Assembly (NCBI GenBank): GCA_016508695.1
Contig: VNKQ01000016.1
Coordinates: 868,001-932,000, forward strand
Reading direction: 5' to 3'
Source: Hyphodiscus hymeniophilus
Lineage: Eukaryota; Ascomycota; Leotiomycetes; Helotiales; Hyphodiscaceae
DNA: 64,000 nt
Shown one piece after another: positions 33,640 to 44,123 of this stretch. Position 1 is the stretch's first letter. Each line of letters begins with the position of its first letter. A program made the position numbers and the translations under genes. The notes under the pieces are model-generated. The model saw nothing but the letters and a program-made list of their open reading frames with translations. It was not told the DNA's origin and made no database searches.

Positions 33640-36075
33640 ATGACAGCTTACGATTTAACCCATCGAGGGTCTATGACGGCTCAAAACTCAGCAGGAATGG
33701 CCCTGGAGGATCGTTTCGAGGTCTTGAAGGACATAGGAGATGGCAGTTTCGGGAGCGTCGTTCTTGCACGAGTCCGGTCCGCGGGCTCCAGTGTAGCACG
33801 ACGCGGGACTGTTGTAAGCATACCTAGGCTTGATTGTATCGTGGCATGCACTGACCATCAATTCTAGATCGCGATCAAGACTATGAAGAAGAGCTTCGAA
33901 TCGTTCGCACCCTGTTTAGAACTACGTGAAGTAGTCTTCCTCAGAACGCTTCCACCTCACCAACACCTCGTTCCGGCGTTAGATATCTTCCTGGATCCTT
34001 TCAGCCACAAGCTCCATATCGCTATGGAATATATGGATGGCAACTTGTATCAGTTGATGAAGGCGCGGGAGCACAAATTTCTCGACACTGGCAGCGTAAA
34101 AAGTATTCTTTTCCAGATTATGCAAGGACTGGAACATATTCACGCACACCATTTCTTTCATCGCGATATCAAGCCGGAGAATATTCTCGTCTCCACTTCA
34201 GCACAGCAGGACTCGGGAAATTCTTTCCGTCGATACTCAGCTTTGGTCACCCCTCCATCAACACCCCCGGCGTATACCGTAAAGATTGCAGACTTTGGAC
34301 TCGCGAGGGAGACGTATTCAAGGCTGCCGTACACAACATACGTCTCGACTAGATGGTACAGAGCACCCGAAGTGCTATTAAGAGCCGGCGAGTACTCTGC
34401 ACCTGTGGATATCTGGGCCATTGGAGCAATGGCCGTTGAAATTGCAACGCTGAAGCCACTTTTCCCCGGGAAAAACGAGGTGGATCAAGTATGGAGAGTT
34501 TGCGAAATTATGGGAAGTCCGGGGAATTGGTACGACAAAGCTGGTGCACGCATTGGTGGTGGAGACTGGAGAGAAGGGAGTCGATTGGCTGGTAAACTCG
34601 GGTTTTCCTTCCCAAAGATGGCACCTCATTCCATGGATACGATTCTCCAAACACCACAATGGCCGGCGTCACTGAGCAACTTCGTCACGTGGTGTTTGAT
34701 GTGGGATCCCAAATCTCGACCAACGTCGACCCAGGCTCTCGCGCACGAGTTCTTCACCGATGCGGCGGACCCTCTGAGGCCGAAGTCATCTGCATCGAGG
34801 ATGCTGGGTCGTAAGCACTCCGACCTCGGCTATCGTGGGTCAAAAGATTCTACGGAAATAACCCCAACCTCATCATCAAAACCCTCGTGGTTCAGGAAGT
34901 CTCTCATCGGCAGGTCCGACAGCACGAACGTAACACCGCAACCAACGGGTAAGGAGAACATTGCTCCTCGGCCCACACCTATCCATGCTGCTACGGTCAA
35001 CGACATTCCTATCGCAAAGACACGACCGCAAGCCTCGAAACGCACAACATGGAACAATGGCCCTTCCAATGTTGCCCCTATGCCCATCCTTCCGACCATC
35101 AAGCCCATTTCACCTCTATCGGACACGGTGACAGCCCAGGCTAGTAGCAGAACACCGTCGTATAGTGATGCATATGCCAACGTTGGACGTACCTCAAATA
35201 TGAACGACAAAGCCGCCAAGAAGATTGGTCGGCAACTGTCGGTAGCTTCTAGCAACAACCACTATGCAGAGATACATCGACAACAGGCGGAGATGGCTCT
35301 TACTGGTAACAGTGGTCTTGCGTCTCCACCAAATGGGCAGAAGGAGAGCTTTTTCTCTCATCTAAGGAAACGTGCCAGGAGGTTTTCGGGTCGTCAATCT
35401 CAGACGCCCATCTCACCGAAGTCCATTGATATCGAGGCTCAAGCTGGCTGTGGGCCATGGGCTAGCAACAGATCATCGATAATCCTCGATCCTTCTCAGC
35501 TGCCTAGCCCAGCCCAAAAGATTGACACGTACGAGGCTCTCGACAAGGCATTGAGGAATGTTCAGCAAAACCTAGACTCTCCACAGGCTGGTGCGCCGGC
35601 GCCACCAAGTCATCTCATCACTCCAAGTAGCGTTTTAAAGCGACATCATTCGTTGCCTCAGCAGCAACCGAGATCTGTTGACAACTTGCGTGGCGTTGCT
35701 GGCACAGCATCGAGGACACGTCGGGGTCATACATATGGAGTACATCAGTACGACACACCGGATGAGGAGGATGAACTACTTGACGAGGCGTTATCGAACA
35801 CGCAGAAAGCCATGAAACGGCTGGATCGGAACACGATTCAGAGTGACACTAGACAACTTCGCCAGTCGAACAGCAATTCAGGCTTGTCAAATCCTTATCC
35901 AACGCCCTCGCCCTCCGCGAATGGTAACACCGTTCTCTTCGGGCAAGGTCTCTCCAATGCGACTCCCTCTAAGGTATCGAACAAGCAGTCCTCGACACCA
36001 CCCTACGATTATGAGGAAAACGAGTGGGCTGCCTCAGCTGCGGCATCTATATTTGCTGCACAAAATCGATTCTAG
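33640..36075 (+). CDS. Ime2/MAK-family protein kinase
   Basis: Two exons, join(33640..33813,33868..36075), with a 54-base intron in phase; 793 residues. The kinase domain spans about residues 25-345: glycine loop GDGSFGSV, catalytic lysine in IAIKTMKK, HRDIKPEN at 156-163, DFGLAR at 200-205, and an activation loop with the dual-phosphorylation motif Thr-Thr-Tyr (214-216) just before STRWYRAPEVLLR. This T-x-Y followed by a MAK-type APE region places it with Ime2, Crk1 and MAK/ICK kinases rather than with MAP kinases. In fungi these control meiosis, light and nutrient responses, or hyphal growth. The long C-terminal tail (about 345-793) is disordered with many SP/TP sites and a basic LRKRARRFSGRQ patch. 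The start was chosen as the first ATG of the exon; the in-frame ATG 11 codons later (33673) and a third at 33697 are alternatives. Confidence 0.9.
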
Positions 36076-37232
36076 ACGAATCAAAAGCTCGACTATATGT
36101 AAATCACTTGGAGGAAAAGTTCTTATCGCATCTACATTGCATGGTGTTTGGGGATCTTCTGGGGGCAAGGGGCTCTCAGCATTCAAGCCGTTCCTTTGTC
36201 ACATCACTTTATTATGTTTACGCAACAAATCATCTTCGGAAGGGACCTTGTACATTTCGGCGTTGATTATCTGCCTTTTTCGAAGCACTTATTGTCCTTT
36301 TTCCCCCATCGATAACTTACATACCCCACAACGAGAAACGCCATAGACGCGCGTCATCTCAGTGTTTTTATTATCTTTCTAAATACCCCCTATAGACTGC
36401 ACTATATAAGTTTGATCGAGAGAGCGAGCAAAGACTGCTACACAGCGAAAATTCGATACTTCTCCTTTGTCATGTCATCTGTACTGTACATTTCAAGATT
36501 CGGATGGACGGATCATCTGGTTGTCTGGAGGCTGGGTTTGTTCTTTGGAGTGTTGTTGGGCACTTGAGGGAGTTCGTTGAGGTAGTTGCGTGTTACCGCT
36601 GGTCGCCCTGCGTATCGGAGATGGATGTATCTAGATGGACATTCGGAATTTTATGGTATGACCTTTATTCCAATCATGATTTTATCCTCCTCGTTCTTCG
36701 ATGACTCGTGTAATGAGATGCTTTGTGAGGACTTCTGGCAGCATGGCAGGCCCCTTTTGGTAATAAAGCACCCAGGCTACAAATGAATGTTCTAAATTTG
36801 CGAATTGAGAGCAAATTTGGTGGGTTTGTGAGTTGAGCCGGTGTAAGCCTTCTCATTCGAGGAACTCCTCACATTTCCATCTCAAGTTCTCAACTTCCTC
36901 CCTCTAAGCTTCCTTCTTTCTCTTCCACGCTTGCATCTTCGCGACTTCACTATGCAGACGCAGGACATCTCACCACCTATGTCTTGACCACTTTCCATGA
37001 CTACCGAGTAGCGGGGATGGGTTGCGCATTCGAACTGAGCGATTCGAGTGGATTTTCACCTTGCGATGTCTTTATATTCCCTGTTTCTGTAATTGTAATG
37101 AAATCCAAGACGCGGTCTCTCATTCCCTGATCCCATATCCTTTACATATGCTTTTCTCGGACCAGATATCATATTCGAACATACCTCCTTTCGCAAATTG
37201 CATTCAAACCCTACAAGTATATCGTGACGTCG
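36076..37232. other. Convergent 3' region of the kinase and Dicer genes
   Basis: About 1.1 kb with no recognisable gene. Small frames on both strands lack motifs. Confidence 0.45.
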
Positions 37233-40200
37233 TTACATACTCATTTCTACATCATTCATCTCGTCATCCCCGTCTACCAACGTGTCATTACTTACCATTC
37301 CATTTACTTTAACCCAGTCTAGCTTCCTAGCCTTCAAGACCGCGACAGCTCGCTCGGCAGCTTTCGTCTTAACTTCCTCTTTACTGACCCCACCACCCAT
37401 CTCGACGATTTCCTCTTCGCCGACAAAGACCTTACACCAGTACCCCCTTTCCTCCCTTTCCTCCCTTTCCTCTCCCTCTGCCGGAGTTCCAACCTTCCGC
37501 CTCCCGATAACGTACTTAACGGTTTCCGCATCGGCAAGAACGCCAATCTCTTCCTTCGGATGCCAAATCTGCACCTCATCCCTTAAGATGCGTTCCATAT
37601 ATGGTAGGATGCCCATTCTCTCCACGAGCCCCCGGCAGACATCCAGAGACCCGGAGTCGATCCACACGGCACCCAGCAGACTCTCCACGATGTCGGAGTA
37701 GAACTTCGGCGCCTGGAGCCTCGCCAGCAAGGCCCACGGATAGTGGGTTCCGCTGTGGATCGCATCATTGATCTCGTCGCGTAGCTCAGCGTGGTGCCTA
37801 GCTGTAGCTGCTTGGACCTCGCCGAGTCGCGGAGACATGTGTCTCATGAAGCGCCAGAGGGGAATAGAGGCGGTCGTCGAGACTTCCTGGAACTGCGATG
37901 CCAGCCCTCCCTTCTGCCTGAGGGGGCTGACTTCCACCAGGTCCGATCTCTCTTGTTCGACAGCCCATTCCATACACACGAAGGCGAGAAAGTCGGCGTT
38001 GACTAGGACTGTTCGCAGGAGATGCATCTGAAAGTGTGAGAGGTCGGGCTCCTGCTTCCACATTGCGCTCACGACGATGTTGTCCAGAATCGAATCTCCC
38101 AGGAATTCAAGTCGTTCCAATGATTGGGAGCCGGTAGTGCTGGAGGCGTGAGTCATGCTCTCGATCAAAAGGGCTTTCTTCTTGAAAGTGTAGCCTATGA
38201 GACCTTCCAGTAGCTCCAAGGTTGGCGGCAATTCCACGTCGGGGACGCGCTGAAATAGAGCTTCCTGTCTGATGTTGAGAGGATGCCACTCCACTTCAGG
38301 CAAGAAGACCTGCAGACATTTGAGGGCCTTTGTTATGCCACCATCAACCATAGACGCTCCGATTAGTGCTTCAACAACGTCTGCAAGAACCTTCGAAGAC
38401 AGGCTGCGCTTTGGTACTTCTGGTGCGGCCTTTAGCAGATCGTCGACATAAAGTGGTCTCCATTTATGACCCGTAAACGCTTTCGTGACAATGAACTTGT
38501 CGAGACCAGCTTCAATAGCTGCTCTCGAAAGTCTCGAGTTGCTGATCAGTCGATCTTTCTTGGCGGATAGATAGCCTTCATGCCACAGAGGGTATTCCGC
38601 AACGAGCTGGACGGAGGTGCACGTCTTCAAAATAGAGTCCCCAAGAAATTCGAGACGCTGATAATTACTATCCTCTCGGGCACTAGAGGCACTAATGGCG
38701 GTAACAATGAGGTCCAAATTACTGATCGAAACTTCCTTAAGCAACGTCTTGGATAGTCGGTCTGCGATGAAAGTGATCTCGAGCCGTCGTATTATGGAGG
38801 GAATGAATCTGCCAAATTGAACGATATGGAAGGGAGTCTCATCAACAGTACAATGCGATGCCGGCAGGACGACGGAGTAGGCTTTAGCAGAAGCTGGTGT
38901 ATTTCCTGATGCTACCTTGTGAAGAAAGTCCGTCCTTCTGGGAAGGCGTACCACTGACAAATGAGGAGTTTCTACAGGGAAACCGCCATAGTTATCATAT
39001 GGAAGCTGTACTGCCTCAATCTGTGGTTTCCTAGGAAGCCATTCGATGTACTGATATAGGATGGTGCCTTCGTTTTTCTCTCTGATCAGACTTGAGTATA
39101 TTTCCATTTGAAGGGGGTTGTGCACTGGCTGGCGACCCAGTTGTCCTTGAAGGGGAGTCCCTTTGTCTGCAGTAAATTGAACTGGCAGCTGCTTGCTTCC
39201 AATCTGGAACCGGTTGCCAAACGAAGCCTCGAGGATTGCAAGAGCATTCTCATTGATCCGACTTCCAGGCATCGCTGATAATCTTTCCGAGGAGACGACA
39301 ACTGTCATTTCCGACTTTGCGTTCCAGTATAAACGAAATGGCTTCACTGGTGGTAATTCCACCGGCAAATAAACACAAAATTTCGAGTCTGACTCAGTTC
39401 TCTCGACTCCTATGAGTGGTTCTTGAAGTAACGTAACTCCATATCCCCGAGTACTGCCTGTCGTTTTACTTGCTTTGGCCACTTCAATCCATGGATTGAT
39501 TTGCTCTTCAACTTTCATAATTGCAGCACGCTTTTCAACTTCTGATCGGAGTAGTTCGTCAACAATACCGCCATGTCGGAGAAGTGGCAGTAGGTTGTCG
39601 TTGACCAGTCCCGCTTTGTAGAGAGCGACGTACGCCTCGAACGCAGCATCTTTCATGCTATTATTTTCGCTTTGCCATGATGTACGACTCTCGTATCTCC
39701 GGAGCGGCTCAATTACCGAGATAGGGAGAATGATTCGACATCGAACGAGCTTTGAGGCCTCACGAAAGCAAATGAAGTCTGGTCGTTGGTCGACATACTC
39801 CTTCGTTGGCAGGGTTGCACAGAAGTGATAGAGGTGAGCCATGGCATTATCGAGATCCAGCAAGGCGCCAGTACTATCGACCCGAAAGTATCTGCCATCG
39901 CCTTGCTCGGCATCCTCAACTTCCAAGACTGCGGTTAATTTCCTCATCTCATCTTCATATAGCCGCTTCATATCGGCCTCAAGTTGTTGCCAATCGTTGA
40001 CCTTGTCAGTCTTCGGATCAAGAAGCAAAATCAATTTCGATGCTCGGTGCCGGGCTCTTCCACGACGCTGGACAAAGCTCTTCAAATTTGCTGGCTTCTG
40101 GAAGCAAACAACCATATTGCAAGCGGGGACATCGATACCTTCCTCTAGTACACTAGTTGCTATGACGAGTTTGATGACTCCGGCTTTGAAGAGCGACAGG

Positions 40201-42073
40201 GTATGCTTCTGTGGAATGACATCGATCAACTCTCCGAGGTTTTTCGTTCTGTAATTGTTAGCTGAGGTCCCAACCATGGTTCCAATTTTGAACCGTCCTC
40301 GAATCAGTGGGTGGACCGAGAGGATGTGGTAAAGAATAGCAACCTCCGCTCTTGTCTGGACGAAGATAATCCCCTGAATCGTCTGAGACTCTCGAACAAT
40401 GGTGTCAATGACTTTCGCCACTTTGTCCGAAATAATTACTGCTGCTGACATTGGGCTGGAGATAGTGTTCAGCCTGACTTTCTTCATTTCCTTCGCAATG
40501 TAGAGTTTTTCGGTGCTAGAAAGGTCCCAAGTCCCCAGGAAGCTGTCATTTTCATTCGTCACTCTGAGGCACTTATTAACGACTTCAGAGATATAATGGT
40601 CGGCTCCATATGCTCCCATTTCATGGCAAATCTTCAGTGATGTGGCGTGAAAGCTCTTTATCTGACGTTGGCACTTAGTCCTGTGATGCAGCAGGACCTC
40701 AGGGAGTTCTCTCTTGCTTTTCTCGGTATTCTCATTTATTAGATAGAGAATGTAAGGATCTTCGGCGATGTTCAGGCTGGCGTATACCTGCCCAAGACTC
40801 TCGATTGATTTTGTGTACCGTGTGAATACATCTGGCGGGTCGAGGCTTTGATAATAGACCTGCTGTAAGACTGGCAGGTTGACTTGCCGTCTAAGTTCGG
40901 CACTGTGCTTGGTAGGAGTCCTTGCGACAGCGTCTAGAGTTTGTTCGATCTTCGCCAAGGAATTTGGATCAGATCTCATCACTGGGCTTGCCGTCAACCC
41001 AAGGATATCAGGTATCAGTGAGCCTTCTGACTTCCTCGGATGGTAGAAACTTCTCATTATCTTCGCACCTGGATGGTTTCCAACACAGTGATGTGCTATT
41101 TATTACCTGATATCAGCAATTACATTCAATCGCTCAGAGAGTTTGGTTAGGAAGAATGATTGTAGTTGATGCTGAGTTTCACTAAAGACAGGACTGGAAG
41201 GGTCTTTCAATCGTTGATCTCGTGCAGAAAATCAAGATGAGAAAGCTTACCTTCGTCAAAGATAATCAGAGCTAACGATTCCATCTTAATGAATGCGTGA
41301 GACAGCGCATCGAGGAGGACTTGAAACGTTGAAACTACAATCCTCACATTTCTAAGGACAGTGTCCCACTCATTCTGGCTCGACCAGCGATCAACTCCAT
41401 CTTCTCCCTTGAGGCACTTGATCTGTACGGAGGTAATTTGCGATTGAAGGTACTCGAATTGCTGGGAACAAAGAGACACGGTTGGTGCTAAGAACCAGAT
41501 GAGCTGGTGTTGAGGGATTCGTTCAAGCTCATGAAGAATTCGAAGGACGGCACTGCAATGTTTAATTAGCAAAGATCAATAAAATAGAGACTTGTGAAGT
41601 GAGCCATAATTGTATAATAGAGGTTCGTTTTTGACGTGATTTGAGAGAATTGGACCAACTAAGGTCTAGTTTAGTTTGTGGAGAAAAAGGTAGAACGTCC
41701 AGATACGATAGAGGCCTTGCTAACAAGACGTATGAAGCTTCAAACATCTGGTTCAAGAGATTCGTACAAAAGTTAAAAATAATTTGAGCTTTTTGACTTG
41801 CATGTGAGTTTTGCCCGACCCAGTATCTGCAGCAATTATGATATTATGCTTCAGAGATTCTTCCAGCATCTCGACCTGGTATGACCGTGGCTTGACGATA
41901 GGTGTACCATCACTCAAATGGAGAGATGGCAAAGAGGAGGCACTGTCGCTGGGCAGATCATCTTCACCAGTAAGATCGTCAACGACCTCTTCCTCTTGCC
42001 TCTGCGGTTTGATGGCCACGTCTTCAGCGACATGCGCCGGAGCACCACTAGAATCCGAGTCTGAATCACTCAT
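37233..42073 (-). CDS. DCL2: Dicer-like protein, DCL2 type
   Basis: Three exons, complement(join(37233..41095,41251..41552,41802..42073)); 1478 residues. Domains in order: acidic N-terminus; DExD/H helicase with Walker A DTGSGKT (83-89) and DEAH (190-193); helicase C-terminal half with VLEEGIDVPACNMVV and the arginine-finger motif QRRGRARH; Dicer dimerisation domain; RNase IIIa with RLEFLGDS (about 1005-1012); RNase IIIb with RLEFLGDS (about 1186-1193); a C-terminal dsRNA-binding-like segment (about 1385-1450). No PAZ domain is obvious, as is usual for fungal Dicers. Family members cut dsRNA into siRNAs for quelling and antiviral defence. The first intron (249 bases) has a GC donor; no GT donor restores the helicase frame. 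An in-frame ATG at 42268 could extend the N-terminus by 65 residues. Confidence 0.95.
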
Positions 42074-42349
42074 ATTTCGAACGCGATCAAGCAATGCAAC
42101 AGCAAATTCACCCTCCTTCGAGGTTGCGTGCATTTTGTGGGCAGTGAAGGAGAATTGTGAGAGTGAGGCTGGCGAGGAGCAAACAAATGTGGTGGCGGTC
42201 CAGGATGTTTGTCGGGTCGTCCCGAAACCTTCTTTTCCAAGCAAGGCGGAGCAGATCACAACAGTCACACTACTACTACCAGGCCATCAGGCGAAGATAG
42301 ATGAGATTTCAGAGAGTCCTCTCTTGAAACGATCGGAAGAGATTCTGCA

Positions 42350-43030
42350 ATGCCTCCAAAGGCTCCACCACCACGACTTACCCACTTCCTTTGCATCCCA
42401 CTCGTTACCCCGCAATCCCGTCCTCAACTCCAAACCTCTCTGAACAAATTCCGTGCAGATGTAACTAGCTCCATCCCGGAGAAGGCCATCCGACCGATTG
42501 GGACGTTGCACCTGACGATAGGAGTAATGAGCCTGCTCACCCAAGAGAGAATTGATCGGGCATTGGGGGTGTTACGGAATCTTGACCTGAAGGAGATGCT
42601 GAGCCAAGTCTCGGAATCGCAGGACTTGAGAGTCACGCTGAGAGGATTGAAAGCCATGCACGCGCCTTCGAAGACTGCTATACTCTATGCCCCACCCGTG
42701 GACGAGGATCCGCGGCTGCAGGCCTTCTGCCAGAAACTGTGGGTCGTCTTCAAGGAGGCGGGGTTCTTGGTGCCGGATTCGAGGCCGTTGTTGCTTCATG
42801 CGACGATTGTGAATACGGTCTATGTTCCGACAACTAGGGATCGGGGCGGACACGGCAGATATAAGGAGAGGTTGACGTTTGATGCTAGGGATATCATTGA
42901 AAGGTATGAGGGTTATCAGTGGATGTCTGATGTGAAGGTAGAGAATATAGTGCTATATCAAATGGGCGCAAAGCGGTCGGAAAACGGAGATGAGGAATAC
43001 GTAGCGGAGGGCAAGGCTAGAATGCCTTGA
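42350..43030 (+). CDS. 2H phosphoesterase, AKAP7/ASCC1-like
   Basis: Single exon, 226 residues. Two HxTx motifs define the 2H fold: HLTIG at residues 54-58 and HATIV at 150-154, each with the catalytic His and Thr present. FLCIPLV near the N-terminus and the spacing resemble the AKAP7 2'-5' RNA-ligase-like domain rather than bacterial LigT. Relatives include enzymes that cleave 2'-5' linkages or cyclic phosphates and the RNA-binding part of the ASCC1 complex. The actual substrate is unknown, and RNA is likely by family. The gene is divergent from DCL2 (276 bases between start codons), so the two may share a promoter; this is only positional evidence. The ATG is the first in the frame and gives a compact domain without presequence. 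Confidence 0.88.
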   Translation: MPPKAPPPRLTHFLCIPLVTPQSRPQLQTSLNKFRADVTSSIPEKAIRPIGTLHLTIGVMSLLTQERIDRALGVLRNLDLKEMLSQVSESQDLRVTLRGLKAMHAPSKTAILYAPPVDEDPRLQAFCQKLWVVFKEAGFLVPDSRPLLLHATIVNTVYVPTTRDRGGHGRYKERLTFDARDIIERYEGYQWMSDVKVENIVLYQMGAKRSENGDEEYVAEGKARMP

Positions 43031-43500
43031 GAGGTTGGAAGCTGCATGTCCCGGCGGGGTTGGATTGTGGCATCAACCCGAAGTGAGCGCAATGTGCATC
43101 AAGTGCTGGTGAAGATCTCAATAGTGCTTGGTTGCAGGTCAAAAGGGGGATATAATCGTCATTGAAGTCATCATTGATTGCTGCATCTAATGCAGAGAAA
43201 TGAAATACATAAAATCATTCCAGAATCAAGGCCTTCTCAAAGCCACCTCAACCTAGAGGCATTGAATTCCGGCAGAATAGAAAACTCCGAGCGAGGTGAA
43301 GATGCATTGAAGTAGTTTCCAGAGATATGAAATCGAGCCATACCAAGACGCCTGAGCTATGGGGGAGCATTGTTGTAAGAGAAGACCACTGCTCATGCAT
43401 AGACTTCAATGTCGCCACTAGACACACGCAGCCATGTTGCTCGGGCCAGCATGATATCCAGTGCGAGAACTTCTACCCCAAACGCCATTTACGTGTCAGT
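43031..43500. other. Convergent 3' region, no gene
   Basis: It lies between the 2H phosphoesterase and YPD1 stop codons. Nothing else is seen. Confidence 0.5.
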
Positions 43501-44123
43501 TCAGCTTTCATAGAACTTCTTCAGCACCTTCTCCACCTCGGCGTACTCCGCCTTGACACTGACTAGGGTTTCCTTGATCCGGGACAAACACTTCTCCTCA
43601 TTTGGTTCATCCTCTGTTCCCGCCTCATCCTTCTTCTGTCCATAGTGTTGAATCTTCTCACAGCTGTCCTTGACTTTCGTAAGCCCAAGGGTGGCCGAGG
43701 AACCTTTCAGGAAGTGGCCGAGGGAGGAGAGTTGCGCCAGGTCTTTCTCTTTGCTGTTCCGGAAGTCAGCAGTCTGCTACCCTATGCCAGTCGCGTGCCG
43801 ACTTACACTGCATCGTCCATCTTGGTGAAGGTCTGCTCAGCCTGCTCAAAGAACCCAAAGACAATCGACCGACTGAACTCGCGATCATCTCCGTCATCGT
43901 CCATCTCCACTGACTGGGTTAGAATCTTCCTCTCATGCAAGGCCAGGGAATAATCGCTCACGGATCTGCTCGAAGGTCAAGGCATCGATGCTGTCGCCAA
44001 GATCTGGGGGTCCCACAGAGCCTTCCTCACTCTGGCGACACCGTCAGTCCTGCAATCCAAGACAAGTAGTGAAGGGGGTCATCTTACGGGGTCCTCAGCT
44101 TCATGATGCGCGCTGTCAGGCAT
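43501..44123 (-). CDS. YPD1: Histidine phosphotransfer protein Ypd1
   Basis: Four exons, complement(join(43501..43753,43807..43909,43962..44031,44088..44123)), introns 52-56 bases, phases agree; 153 residues, near the usual fungal length. The HPt core is complete: FEQILEMDDD and the SIVFGFFEQAEQTF helix, then the active-site motif HFLKGSSA with phosphorylated His83 and the conserved Lys86-Gly87-Ser88, then a CEKIQHYG helix. Ypd1 passes phosphate from hybrid histidine kinases to the response regulators Ssk1 and Skn7 in osmotic and oxidative stress signalling. The start at 44123 is the ATG closest to the family N-terminus; a longer in-frame extension to 44474 is low-complexity (KTKTETRTKMNKNENKSN) and was rejected. 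Acceptors for introns 2 and 3 were chosen to restore FEQILEMD and DAVKEKD. Confidence 0.93.

Noticed and set aside
41562..41756. 65-codon minus-strand frame inside Dicer intron 1
   Set aside because: Neither end can be joined in phase to both flanking helicase exons with usable splice sites, so it is treated as intron.
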